A DNA stretch of 38,635 nucleotides from Candidatus Merdivicinus faecavium (lineage in GTDB: Bacteria; Bacillota; Clostridia; Oscillospirales; Ruminococcaceae). Shown piece by piece: positions 7,305-14,875 of this stretch (its first letter is position 1; each line of letters opens with the position of its first letter). A program made the translations under genes and the position numbers. The stretch is from NCBI GenBank assembly GCA_018716285.1, contig DVKD01000042.1:1-38635 (forward strand). Direction: 5' to 3'. A model generated the notes under the pieces. That model made no database searches and had not been told where the DNA came from. It saw only the letters and a list, made by a program, of their open reading frames with translations.

Positions 7305-7988
7305 TTGTCCATGATCTATATCGTAGAAGACGACGATAATATCCGCCAGCTGGTGTCGACGGCCCTGCAGGCCTTCGGCTATGAGGTCACCGCTTTTGAA
7401 AACACGACGTCCTGCCTCGACGCTTTGCAGCGGAACGCGCCGGATCTTCTTTTATTTGATATCATGCTGCCCGATATTGACGGCATTGAGGCGGTCAAGC
7501 GCATCCGCAAAAACCCCGCCTTTGCAGACCTGCCCATCATGATGCTGACCGCCAAGGATTCGGAGCTCGACAAGGTGATCGGTCTCGATGCGGGCGCAGA
7601 TGATTATCTGACCAAGCCTTTCGGCATCCTCGAGCTGAAGGCGCGGGTGCAGGCGCTGCTCCGCCGCACCTCCCGCAGCCGCCGCCCCGCGGTACTGACC
7701 GGGAAGGACCTGCGCCTCAACTGCGATACGCGGGACGTCTACCGCGGCGAGGAGCGGATCGAGCTGACCTTTAAGGAATTTGAGCTGTTAAAGCTCCTGA
7801 TGGAAAACACCGACCGGGTTATGAGCCGCGCCGAGCTTTTAAACCTCGTCTGGGGCATCGATTTTGAGGGCGAAACCCGCACCCTCGACATGCACATCCG
7901 TACCCTCCGGCAGAAGCTGGGGGACGATGCGGAAAATCCCCGCTACATCCACACTGTCCGCGGCGTCGGCTATCGATTCTGCGAGTGA
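7305..7988 (+). CDS. phoP: OmpR-family response regulator, PhoB/PhoP type
   Basis: A DNA-binding response regulator predicted to control phosphate starvation genes. The receiver domain (residues about 1-120) has the acidic cluster EDDDN, phospho-acceptor Asp52 in LLLFDIMLPD, Thr in MLTAKD and Lys in YLTKPFG. The C-terminal winged helix ends HTVRGVGYRF, standard for OmpR/PhoB. TTG at 7305 is chosen because AGGAGG (7291-7296) is 8 nt away, against 14 nt for the ATG at 7311; the two differ by two residues. The location between pstB and a sensor kinase supports the PhoP role. Confidence 0.92.
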   Translation: MSMIYIVEDDDNIRQLVSTALQAFGYEVTAFENTTSCLDALQRNAPDLLLFDIMLPDIDGIEAVKRIRKNPAFADLPIMMLTAKDSELDKVIGLDAGADDYLTKPFGILELKARVQALLRRTSRSRRPAVLTGKDLRLNCDTRDVYRGEERIELTFKEFELLKLLMENTDRVMSRAELLNLVWGIDFEGETRTLDMHIRTLRQKLGDDAENPRYIHTVRGVGYRFCE

Positions 7989-8019
7989 TTCCGGATCCCA
8001 TCGGAAAGGACTGTCTGCC

Positions 8020-9471
8020 ATGAGACCGAAACGGCCGGCCTGGCTCAAATATCTGCTCCCCGCCCTCCTGGGCGGAGGGCTTTCCTTTTGCTGCCAGCAG
8101 GCTTGGCAGAACAGCGGGGGGGAGGTGCGGGACTTTGTCCCCTGGTTTGGACTGGCGGCAGTCTTCCTGCTCCTCCTTGTCCTGACAGTCTTTCGATTTG
8201 CTTCCCGCGACTCCGGGCAGAAGCTGCGGGAGGACATTGAGCGGCTCGACCGCCTGCTCGACGAGGACGAGGAGGACTACGCCTTAAAGCCTGTCAGCGC
8301 CAGCCTGAGCGTCGAACTGACCGGCCTCAATCAGCACCTGCGCAATTTAAGCAATCGGCTCCGCCTCCTCCATGCGAGCTTCCAGACTCAGGAAAAGCAG
8401 TTCCGCTATATTTTTTCCAGGCTCAACGAGGGATTTATCCTCCTCGATTTAAACCAGCGCATCATCAACTGCAACCATGTGGCCGAAAAGGTCCTCTCCA
8501 TCCCGCCCGACGCCGAGCACCGGCAGCTTTGGGAGGCGGTTGAGGAGAAATCTATCCTGGAAGGGGTGGAGCAGGTTCTCAAGACCGCCAAAAAGGCGGT
8601 GTTTGACCTGACGACCGAGGAGGGGAACATCTATGCCGTCCAGATCCGGATGGTCTATCCGAGCGAGGAACAGCGCCGCAGCGGGGTGCTCATCATTCTC
8701 CTGGATGTGACCGCCGAACGGAGCGCGCTGCGCCAGAGGCAGGACTTCTTTTCCAACGCCTCCCACGAGCTGCGCACCCCCATCACCTCCATCCTGGGAT
8801 TTTCCGAGATGCTGGAGAACGGCCTCATCTCCGATCCGGAGCAGTCGGCCCAGAGCATCCGCATTATCCACCGGGAGGCGGAGCGGATGTCCCATGTGAT
8901 CGACGACCTTCTCTTTATCACCAAGCTGGAAAACGCGGAGGAGCAGATCGACTCCCCGCCCATCAACGTCCGTGAGGTCGCGGTCGAGATCCAGGAGAGC
9001 CTGACCCCCGCCATGCAGGACAAGGGCATCCGGATGGAGATCTCAGGCGGCAATTTCTTTGTCGCCATGCCCTACAGCCACCTCCACAGCCTGCTTGCCA
9101 ACCTCATGCAGAACGCGGTCAAGTATAACGTCGAGGGCGGGGAGGTCTGGGTCCGGATCGAGACGGACGGGACGCAGCTCAACATCGGGGTCCGGGATAC
9201 CGGCATCGGCATCCCCCCCGAGATGAAGAGCCGGGTCTTCGAGCGGTTTTTCCGGGTGGACAAGGGACGCAGCCGCAACGTCGGCGGGACGGGGCTTGGG
9301 CTTTCGATTGTCAAGCACCTCGTCACCCTCTACCACGGGACCATTGCTTTGGACAGCACACCCGGGAAAGGCAGCTTCTTCAAACTGACGCTGCGCTGCC
9401 CCCGCGTCTCGGTCATGCCGGCAGCCCAGCCTGACGACCGGGAAGGGGCTGCGCGCCCCCGCACCAGATAA
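8020..9471 (+). CDS. phoR: PAS-containing sensor histidine kinase, PhoR type
   Basis: A membrane sensor kinase, the likely partner of the adjacent PhoP. Its 483 residues comprise two N-terminal membrane segments (about 11-27 and 41-58) with only a short external loop, a linker, a PAS domain (about 125-230, FRYIFSRLNEGFILLD), a HisKA domain with His249 in SHELRTPITS, and a HATPase domain with the N box (LANLMQNAVKYN), GVRDTGIGIP and GGTGLGLSIVKHL. The tiny external loop resembles E. coli PhoR, which senses through the transporter rather than a ligand. ATG 8020 has AAAGGA 9 nt upstream. The C-terminal tail (RPRTR) is basic and disordered. Confidence 0.91.
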   Translation: MRPKRPAWLKYLLPALLGGGLSFCCQQAWQNSGGEVRDFVPWFGLAAVFLLLLVLTVFRFASRDSGQKLREDIERLDRLLDEDEEDYALKPVSASLSVELTGLNQHLRNLSNRLRLLHASFQTQEKQFRYIFSRLNEGFILLDLNQRIINCNHVAEKVLSIPPDAEHRQLWEAVEEKSILEGVEQVLKTAKKAVFDLTTEEGNIYAVQIRMVYPSEEQRRSGVLIILLDVTAERSALRQRQDFFSNASHELRTPITSILGFSEMLENGLISDPEQSAQSIRIIHREAERMSHVIDDLLFITKLENAEEQIDSPPINVREVAVEIQESLTPAMQDKGIRMEISGGNFFVAMPYSHLHSLLANLMQNAVKYNVEGGEVWVRIETDGTQLNIGVRDTGIGIPPEMKSRVFERFFRVDKGRSRNVGGTGLGLSIVKHLVTLYHGTIALDSTPGKGSFFKLTLRCPRVSVMPAAQPDDREGAARPRTR

Positions 9472-9487
9472 CATGTGCAGAAAAATA

Positions 9488-9513
9488 GCCCCGGCAGGAT
9501 CTCCTGCCGGGGC
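9488..9513. terminator. Bidirectional terminator after phoR
   Basis: GCCCCGGCAG and CTGCCGGGGC form a 10-bp perfect stem (12 bp with a tight loop). On the minus strand it is followed by TATTTTT, serving the convergent small gene. On the plus strand the tract is ATTTGCTTT, weaker but usable for phoR. Confidence 0.8.
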
Positions 9514-9529
9514 ATTTGCTTTGTATACG

Positions 9530-10033
9530 TCACTTTTTCTCTTCTTCCATAGATAAAGCGAAACCGGTCTGCTCCGGGTCGCCGCTTTCGACTGCTTCGG
9601 TCATAAGACGGATCAATTCCAGCACACTGCGGAACTGCTGCGTGACTCCTTTATTGATCCATGTGATATTACCCTGCCAGGTCGCATGCTGCCGAAACTG
9701 TACATGGACCAGGAAGGATGCTTTTTCCTGCGATTTTTCCAGTTCGGAGGAGATCGGACTCATAATTTCACCACCTGTTTTCAATTGCGCTGCATATTTT
9801 TTTCGCCTTTTTGCCGCAGGACGGAAGGAGCGGTAAGCCTGTGCCGACTGCGGGAAAGAGAGTGTATCGTAAATCTGTTCCAGGATAGACGCCATTTCCA
9901 CAACATCGCAAAAATAGGCGGTTCGGTTCAAGTGGGTGTTGGTAATCGAGCCCTTCAATACCTGATCCTGGTAGGAATAAATCTTGATAATGGCGCGGAC
10001 AGATGTGCTTGTTATCAAACTGCGTTCAGCCAT
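9530..10033 (-). CDS. Hypothetical protein with an internal duplication
   Basis: I do not recognise a named function. The 167-residue product has no signal peptide or membrane segment. It consists of two copies of a roughly 40-residue module offset by 93 residues with no gaps between anchors: Q..G.IT......T..F..V.E occurs at Gly28/Phe41/Glu46 and again at Gly121/Phe134/Glu139. Each copy looks like a beta-hairpin followed by an amphipathic helix. A basic middle segment (RRKKYAAQ) links them. ATG 10033 is chosen over 10051 because AGAGGTGAGG lies just before it and nothing convincing precedes the other. It is monocistronic and convergent with phoR. I have a memory, not checkable here, of similar single modules (WQG.ITW...F.S..EL) in clostridial hypothetical proteins. 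Confidence 0.8.
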   Translation of the reverse strand: MAERSLITSTSVRAIIKIYSYQDQVLKGSITNTHLNRTAYFCDVVEMASILEQIYDTLSFPQSAQAYRSFRPAAKRRKKYAAQLKTGGEIMSPISSELEKSQEKASFLVHVQFRQHATWQGNITWINKGVTQQFRSVLELIRLMTEAVESGDPEQTGFALSMEEEKK

Positions 10034-10065
10034 CTCCTCACCTCTTATCATATTCTTCTATTTTT

Positions 10066-10071
10066 ATTATA
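10066..10071 (-). promoter_or_regulatory. Perfect -10 upstream of the duplicated-domain gene
   Basis: Minus-strand TATAAT (10071-10066) lies 32 nt upstream of the ATG at 10033. No -35 is recognisable at 16-18 bp. The -35 area instead holds GTCACA at 10082-10087 and 10093-10098 (plus strand), 11 bp apart, so an activator is possible. Confidence 0.4.
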
Positions 10072-10240
10072 CAGGATTGCGGTCACACGACAGTCACAAA
10101 ATGCAACAAATTTTGAAAAATCTTTAACCTAGCATACTTTTTACTTATGATTATCATTTAAAATACAAATAAATATGGACCTTTGTGTTTTCTGACGGCA
10201 TCAGCGGCCCAATCCGACCCCTTTTGCGGCAGCGAGGGGG

Positions 10241-10246
10241 TATAAT
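10241..10246 (+). promoter_or_regulatory. Candidate -10 of spoIIGA-sigE
   Basis: TATAAT at 10241-10246 has no -35 match at 17 bp (CCCCTT), as expected for an activated promoter. In Bacillus the spoIIG promoter is driven by Spo0A with an abnormal spacing. Two weak 5-of-7 matches to the TGNCGAA Spo0A box occur at 10193-10199 and, inverted, at 10213-10219. These are too poor to rely on. Confidence 0.35.
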
Positions 10247-10270
10247 GAGGACAGGAAGGGGGGGAGGCCG

Positions 10271-11296
10271 ATCGTTATTATCTACGCAGATGTCCTTGTA
10301 GGGCTCAACCTGTACGTCACCTGGTTTCTGCTGCTGGCCGCCGAGCATCTTTCGGGGCGCCGGTGCCGGACCTGGCGGAGGGGACTGGCGGCGCTGGCCG
10401 GCGGGCTCTCCTCGCTGCTTATCTTTCTGCCGGAGCTGCCGTTTTGGCTGCTGTTTGGCGTAAAGCTCGGCCTTGCCGCCGGAATCACGGCGATTGCGGG
10501 CGGGCGCGGGGGCTTTTTGCGGCGGGCCGCTTTTTTCTTGGGGGCCAATTTTCTGTTTGCCGGGGTGATGATCGCCCTCTGGCTGTTGGCGGCGCCGCCC
10601 CGGCTGATCATCCGCAACGGCTGCGTCTACTACCACATCCCCGCCATGACCCTCGCGGTCTCGACGCTTCTTGCCTACGGCGCGGCCAGGGGGCTCACCT
10701 GGCTCAGGGGGCGTGGGGCAACAGACCGGGAGCGGGTCACCGTGCGAGTCGGCTTAGGCGGCCGGGAGCTGCTGCTGGAGGTCTTCCGCGACAGCGGAAA
10801 CCGGCTGCGCGGAATCGGCGGGACGCCGGTCGTCGTCTGCGACGGGAAGGCGCTGGAGGGGCTGCTGCCGCCCGGCCTGGCCGACGCGCTGCTGCATCCG
10901 GGAAAACCGGCGGAGGGCGAATGGGGGAAGCGGGTCCAGCTCATCCCCTGCGAGACGGTGAACGGGAGCGGGCTGCTGGCTGCCTTCACGCCGGATTTTT
11001 TCCGGGCGGAGGGGGGCGGGGCGGAGGCGCGCTGCCTGCTGGCAATCTCCCGGGGGCCCATCCGGGGGGACTTCCAGGCGGTCGCGGGGGACGAAATCTT
11101 TGCGCAGCTTGCCCTGCGCGGAAAGGAAGGAGACCATGCTGGAAAAATGGAGAATGCTCGCGGAGAGGGCGCGGCTCTGGCTGCTGCAAAGGCTCGGGCT
11201 GCTTTCCCGCTGCGACTACATAAACGGCGCGCAGACCCTCCCGCCGCCCCTGACGAGGGAGGAGGAGGCGCAGGTCCTCGCCCGGCTGCAAAGTGA
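10271..11296 (+). CDS. spoIIGA: SpoIIGA, sigma-E factor processing peptidase
   Basis: A membrane aspartic protease that removes the pro-sequence of SigE in the mother cell. The N-terminal half has several hydrophobic helices opening [20 protein letters not shown], comparable to MKIYLDVIW of B. subtilis SpoIIGA. The C-terminal half has the catalytic motif FRDSGN (Asp about 174 of 341; Asp183 in Bacillus). It lies immediately upstream of sigE as in all spoIIG loci. Odd points: no ATG, GTG or TTG exists in this frame between the stop at 10193 and 10511, so the start is taken as ATC at 10271 (ATT at 10277 is the alternative), next to a purine-rich GGGGGGAGG. The frame also runs 161 nt into sigE. 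A one-base error in the seven-G run at 10258-10264 would supply ATG 10245. Confidence 0.85.
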   Translation: MVIIYADVLVGLNLYVTWFLLLAAEHLSGRRCRTWRRGLAALAGGLSSLLIFLPELPFWLLFGVKLGLAAGITAIAGGRGGFLRRAAFFLGANFLFAGVMIALWLLAAPPRLIIRNGCVYYHIPAMTLAVSTLLAYGAARGLTWLRGRGATDRERVTVRVGLGGRELLLEVFRDSGNRLRGIGGTPVVVCDGKALEGLLPPGLADALLHPGKPAEGEWGKRVQLIPCETVNGSGLLAAFTPDFFRAEGGGAEARCLLAISRGPIRGDFQAVAGDEIFAQLALRGKEGDHAGKMENARGEGAALAAAKARAAFPLRLHKRRADPPAAPDEGGGGAGPRPAAK

Positions 11297-11855
11297 GCCG
11301 GAGCGCGCGCGGGAGATCCTCATCACCCGCAACCTGCGGCTGGTCGTTTACATCGCCCGCCGGTTTGAAAATACGGGGGTGGGTCTCGAGGACCTGATTT
11401 CCATCGGGACCATCGGGCTCATCAAGGGAGTCAACACCTTCTCCACCAACAAAAACATCAAGCTTGCGACCTACGCTTCCCGGTGCATCGAAAATGAGAT
11501 CCTTATGCACCTGCGCAAGGTCAGCAGGCAGAAGGAGGAGATCTCCCTCGACGAGCCGCTCAACGTCGACTGGGACGGCAACGAGCTGCTCCTTTCGGAC
11601 GTGTTGGGCACCGAGGGGGACGCCATCCACCGGGAGATGGAGATTGAGGCCGAAAAAACCGCCCTCAGCCGCTGCATTGACGGGCTGAACGGGCGGGAGA
11701 AGCTCATCATGCAGCTCCGCTTCGGCCTGACCGGCAAGCCGGAGCAGACCCAGAAAGAGGTCGCCGACCGCATCGGCATCTCGCAGTCGTATATCTCCCG
11801 GCTGGAAAAACGGATCATCCGGCGGCTCCGCGGCGAGATGGAGAAGGAGTTCTGA
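11136..11855 (+). CDS. sigE: RNA polymerase sporulation sigma factor SigE
   Basis: The mother-cell sigma factor of early sporulation. It has 239 residues, the same length as B. subtilis SigE. The hydrophobic pro-sequence (about residues 1-28, ending near [18 protein letters not shown]) is what SpoIIGA removes. Region 2 contains [28 protein letters not shown] and [15 protein letters not shown]; region 4 ends [24 protein letters not shown] sits 2 nt before the ATG, and its A/G-rich stretch extends to a workable distance. The spoIIGA frame overlaps its first 161 nt. SigG, often next in this locus, is not present in the window. Confidence 0.97.
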   Translation: MLEKWRMLAERARLWLLQRLGLLSRCDYINGAQTLPPPLTREEEAQVLARLQSEPERAREILITRNLRLVVYIARRFENTGVGLEDLISIGTIGLIKGVNTFSTNKNIKLATYASRCIENEILMHLRKVSRQKEEISLDEPLNVDWDGNELLLSDVLGTEGDAIHREMEIEAEKTALSRCIDGLNGREKLIMQLRFGLTGKPEQTQKEVADRIGISQSYISRLEKRIIRRLRGEMEKEF

Positions 11856-11880
11856 CAGCGCCGCATCCGATCTTTGCATA

Positions 11881-11920
11881 AAAACCCGAGCGGAATCGGT
11901 TCCGCCCGGGTTTTACTTTT
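11881..11920. terminator. Bidirectional terminator between sigE and the DacF-like gene
   Basis: AAAACCCG-A-GCGGAA and TTCCGC-C-CGGGTTTT form a 14-bp stem with one mismatch and a TCGG loop, followed by TTTTACTTTTT on the plus strand. The minus strand also ends in GTTTTTAT. It separates two convergent genes. Confidence 0.85.
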
Positions 11921-11939
11921 TGAAGGAACTGCACGGAAT

Positions 11940-13277
11940 TTAGAAGCGGCGTCTCGTCTTCCTGCGCCGCCGTTTGGACTTGCGGTTGTTGTAGAGGATC
12001 GCGAAGGCGATATAGGCGGCAACCAGCAGGAGCAGGAGGGCGATGATCAGCTTGAACCAGACAGAGCTGAAGAAGTTTTGGATGCTGCGGAGGATGGCAA
12101 GCCATGTGCTCCGCTCGACATCCTGGCCGGCGACCAGGTTGACGGTGGCGATGGTGGTGTCGGCGAGCTTCAGCTCCATTGTCCCCAGCACCTGCCCCGC
12201 CTGGATGGGGGCGTCGTAGGAGTCCTCGAGGTGGACGACCTTCTGGAGAGAGCTCATATCGATGTCGTTGCGCATAAGGTAGTCGACGTCCTGGTCGGGG
12301 AAGACGGTGATGGCGTCGACGTCGCTGGCGAGTTCAACCTTGACTTCATCGATATCGGTCGAGGTCTTGACCACCGAGCGGACCGACCAGTTGTCGAATG
12401 CCCAATCATAGAGCTGCTTTGCGTCGACAAAGGACATGTTGTCGGTGATCTGGTCGCCGTTATCGTAGTAAAGCTGGGCGTTCATGGTGACCAGGGTGTA
12501 GGAGTAGGCGTCCCTGGTGGCGGTTGAGGCGAGGTTGCGCCCGGTGGAGGAGGTGCCGGTCTTGCCCGCCGTCATATTGGCGTAGTAGGTGCTGCTGCTC
12601 TCGTTTAGCATGGTGTTGGTGTGGGAGATGGTGCGCTCGGAGGAGTGCATGTTGGTGGCAGGCATGGTGTAGGAGACGGTGCCTGCAATTTCAGCGAAGA
12701 TGGGGTAGTTGTCCATCGCGTAATCAAAGATAAGGTACATATCCTTCGCGGTGGTGTAGGAGTTGTCGTTCGGGAGGCCGTGGGGATTTGCAAAATTGGT
12801 GTTGACCGCCCCGATTTCGGCGGCCTTGTCATTCATCATCTGGACAAATGCGCTGATGTCGCCGTTGCCGATGTAGTCGGCGATAATGCTGGCGCACTCG
12901 CAGGCGGAGCGAAGGATCATCGCGTAGATGAGGTCGATCATCCGGGCCTCCTCGCGGTGGCGCATGTCGACGTTGGCCGCGCCGAGGTTGAAGATCTCGT
13001 CAAAGATGTAAGGCTGGGCGGTGACCATTGTATTTTCCAGGTCGGGGCAGTTTTCAATGGCAATAATCGCGGTCATGATGGTCGCGAGGGAGGCGGGGTC
13101 AAATTTCTGGTCGGCGTTCTTCTCATAGACCACAATGCCGGATTCGTTGTTGACCATGTAGACGCCCTCGCTCGAGATCTCGAAGCCCAGCTCAGGGTCG
13201 GCCTCGGCATGGACGGTGGGAACAAAGACGGTGACCATCAGGAGAAACGCGGTCAGCACCGCCGTCAGTTTTTTCAT
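11940..13277 (-). CDS. D-alanyl-D-alanine carboxypeptidase (S11) homologue with degenerate active site
   Basis: Has the layout of a DacF/PBP5-like wall enzyme: signal peptide (cleavage near VHA-EA, residue 24), transpeptidase-like domain, a beta-rich C-terminal domain, a membrane anchor near residues 405-428 and a very basic tail RKSKRRRRKTRRR. However, the SxxK motif reads PASLATIMT, with Thr66 where the general-base Lys should be. The SxN motif reads RSACECA, with Cys126 instead of Asn. Only KTG (residues 239-241) is intact. The codons were checked on the minus strand. The frame is otherwise open and full length (445 residues) with AGGAGG 8 nt before the ATG at 13277. It is probably a non-catalytic peptidoglycan-binding or regulatory paralogue. 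Confidence 0.88.
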   Translation of the reverse strand: MKKLTAVLTAFLLMVTVFVPTVHAEADPELGFEISSEGVYMVNNESGIVVYEKNADQKFDPASLATIMTAIIAIENCPDLENTMVTAQPYIFDEIFNLGAANVDMRHREEARMIDLIYAMILRSACECASIIADYIGNGDISAFVQMMNDKAAEIGAVNTNFANPHGLPNDNSYTTAKDMYLIFDYAMDNYPIFAEIAGTVSYTMPATNMHSSERTISHTNTMLNESSSTYYANMTAGKTGTSSTGRNLASTATRDAYSYTLVTMNAQLYYDNGDQITDNMSFVDAKQLYDWAFDNWSVRSVVKTSTDIDEVKVELASDVDAITVFPDQDVDYLMRNDIDMSSLQKVVHLEDSYDAPIQAGQVLGTMELKLADTTIATVNLVAGQDVERSTWLAILRSIQNFFSSVWFKLIIALLLLLVAAYIAFAILYNNRKSKRRRRKTRRRF

Positions 13278-13363
13278 GGATACATCCTCCTTGTATATGC
13301 ACAGAAAACCCGGTTTTCTGTTTGATATTTGCAGCTTGCCGGACAAATTGTCTGTTCCAATCT

Positions 13364-13372
13364 AGTATACCA
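13364..13372 (-). promoter_or_regulatory. Extended -10 of the DacF-like gene
   Basis: Minus-strand TGGTATACT (13372-13364) is an extended -10 element about 90 nt upstream of the start. The hexamer 17 bp above (TTTTCT) is a poor -35. Confidence 0.4.
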
Positions 13373-13435
13373 TAAATTTTCCGCCAAGAAAAGGGATTTT
13401 GCGAGATTTGTCGGCAGAAAGTCTTAATTTTTTCT

Positions 13436-14443
13436 TTACTCCGGCAGGGTGTAGGGGGTCGAGAAGCCGGGGGTGAAATGCAGCTCGTAATTCTCGTCGA
13501 TGAAGATTGCCTCCACCCCGGCGGAAACGGCGAGCTCCATCCCTTTTTCCAGCCCGAGGACAAAGCAGGCGGTACTTAAGGCGTCGCCCTCCGCCGAGCT
13601 GTCCGAGAGGATGGTGACCGAGAGCAGGCCGCTGTCGCAGGGGTATCCGGTCTCCGGGTCGAGGAGATGGTGGTAGAGGACGCCGTCCTCCTCAAAATAG
13701 CGCTCGTAGACCCCGGAGGTAACGACCGAGCGGCCGTCCACTTCCAGGATGACCATGCTGTCGGAGGCGTCCGAAAACGGCCTGCGCACCCCGATCCGGA
13801 AGGGAGTGCCGTCCGGCCTGCCGCTGATGCAGAGGACGTTGCCCCCCAGGTCGATGATGGCGCTTTCCACCCCGTTTTCCTGGAGGAATTCCTTTAAGCG
13901 GTCGGCGATGTAGCCCTTGGCGATGGCGCCGGGGTCGATCTGGGTCCCGGCGGGGAGGGAGATCCGGTCCCCATTTAGCTCCACCTTCTCCCAGCCGACG
14001 GTGGGCAGGGCGGCGGCGATAGCGGCGGGGTCGGGGACTTCCCCTTCGCCGGAGGAAAAATCCCAGAGGGAGGAGACCGCGCCGACGGTCAGGTCGAAGG
14101 CCCCGTCCGAGAGGGCGCTGTACCGCAGGCCCTCCGAGAGGAGGGCCTGCGCGTCGGGGGAGAGGGTGTCGGTCTCCCCGCGGTTCAGGCGGGAGATTTC
14201 GCTGCCTTCGAGGGTGCGGCTGAACATCTGCTCATACGCGCCGCAGAGGTCCATGCAGCGGTCGAGGAGGGACTCGTCCTGCCCGTCGTAGAGGGTGACG
14301 GTCACGACGGTGTTGAGGGACAGTTCGGTGCGGGAGACGGGCTCCTGCGGCTGCCGGTTTCGGAGAAGGGCCGCGCCGAAGAGGAGGGCGGCAACGGCCA
14401 GCATGGCGGCGGGGGGGAGGAATTTGCGGAGGATCGGCTTCAT
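13436..14443 (-). CDS. apbE: FAD:protein FMN transferase ApbE
   Basis: Attaches FMN covalently to threonine of flavoproteins such as Rnf/Nqr subunits or extracellular electron carriers, using FAD. The 335-residue protein has one N-terminal membrane anchor (about residues 12-27) and no lipobox Cys, so it probably acts outside. Family motifs are FDLTVGAVSSLWDF, IDPGAIAKGYIAD, IDLGGNVLCISG, HHLLDPETGYP and the metal-site region LSDSSAEGDALSTACFVLG. ATG 14443 is preferred over 14449 because AAAGGAG is 7 nt from it but only 1 nt from the other. No flavoprotein target is encoded nearby. Confidence 0.93.
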   Translation of the reverse strand: MKPILRKFLPPAAMLAVAALLFGAALLRNRQPQEPVSRTELSLNTVVTVTLYDGQDESLLDRCMDLCGAYEQMFSRTLEGSEISRLNRGETDTLSPDAQALLSEGLRYSALSDGAFDLTVGAVSSLWDFSSGEGEVPDPAAIAAALPTVGWEKVELNGDRISLPAGTQIDPGAIAKGYIADRLKEFLQENGVESAIIDLGGNVLCISGRPDGTPFRIGVRRPFSDASDSMVILEVDGRSVVTSGVYERYFEEDGVLYHHLLDPETGYPCDSGLLSVTILSDSSAEGDALSTACFVLGLEKGMELAVSAGVEAIFIDENYELHFTPGFSTPYTLPE

Positions 14444-14476
14444 GAACATGCTCCTTTGCGCTTGTTACTGCTATTT

Positions 14477-14542
14477 TATCATGACACAAATCCTGGCGGA
14501 TTCATTCGCCGGGATTTTGCGCAAGCAAAATCTGGCATGATA
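14477..14542. repeat. Structured palindromic element 1 (two overlapping hairpins in an outer stem)
   Basis: TATCATG (14477-14483) and CATGATA (14536-14542) form an outer stem. Inside are a 10-bp hairpin (14489-14498 with 14507-14516, AATCCTGGCG with CGCCGGGATT) and an 8-bp GCAA tetraloop hairpin (14513-14532, GATTTTGC with GCAAAATC). The two inner hairpins share 14513-14516, so they exclude each other. It lies in the upstream region of apbE. No gene is seen in 14450-14746. Confidence 0.6.
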
Positions 14543-14648
14543 CATTATTTTCAAAAGCGATTCGCAAGAATCACAGGGGGAACACAGTTTCCCCAGGGGA
14601 AACATAGTTTCCCCGTGCTTCCGTTCGGAAGCTTTTGAAAATATTGTA
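14541..14648. repeat. Structured palindromic element 2 (four hairpins in a long outer stem)
   Basis: A 17-pair outer stem with one mismatch (14541-14558 with 14631-14648; core TATTTTCAAAAGC with GCTTTTGAAAATA) encloses four consecutive hairpins. These are 14559-14572 (GATTC, GCAA loop), 14576-14594 (GGGGAA, loop CACAG, TTCCCC), 14596-14614 (GGGGAAAC, loop ATA, GTTTCCCC) and 14617-14632 (GCTTCC, loop GTTC, GGAAGC). The last shares two bases with the outer stem. It lies between apbE and the ddl promoter. Confidence 0.65.
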
Positions 14649-14746
14649 CCACATTTTTCCGCCGGGATACAAGATGGTATTTTCGGGCGGCGGGCGGAAT
14701 AGGATGGAAAGAGACGGGCAGAAGCCAGATTTTGTCAGGAAAACGG

Positions 14747-14775
14747 TTGAAAAGCGGCGGGTTCTATGCTATAAT
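14747..14775 (+). promoter_or_regulatory. Predicted sigma-A promoter for ddl-murI
   Basis: TTGAAA (14747-14752), 17-bp spacer, TATAAT (14770-14775), with TGC before the -10. It is one of the best promoters in the window, about 100 nt upstream of the ddl start. Confidence 0.75.
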
Positions 14776-14826
14776 TATTTAGGTAATAAGATGGAGGTCT
14801 GCGCCCCGCGGCCTTTATGGAATTTT

Positions 14827-14858
14827 CCCCCGGCCGGCTTTTGTGTATCCGCCGGGGG
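14827..14858 (+). other. Hairpin in the ddl leader just upstream of the ribosome site
   Basis: CCCCCGGC (14827-14834) pairs with GCCGGGGG (14851-14858), loop 16 nt. AGGAGG (14862-14867) starts 3 nt after the stem. It may expose or hide the ribosome site or protect the 5' end; no T-tract follows. Confidence 0.5.
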
Positions 14859-14875
14859 TACAGGAGGATTCGGAT

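Noticed and set aside
10245-10247. ATG inside TATAATG as the spoIIGA start
   Set aside because: It is in a different frame and would need an inserted base. It also overlaps the likely -10. It is kept only as an alternative under a sequence-error model.
14576-14614. CRISPR-like repeats
   Set aside because: The two similar palindromes are adjacent, diverged and without spacers of regular size, and no cas genes are present.
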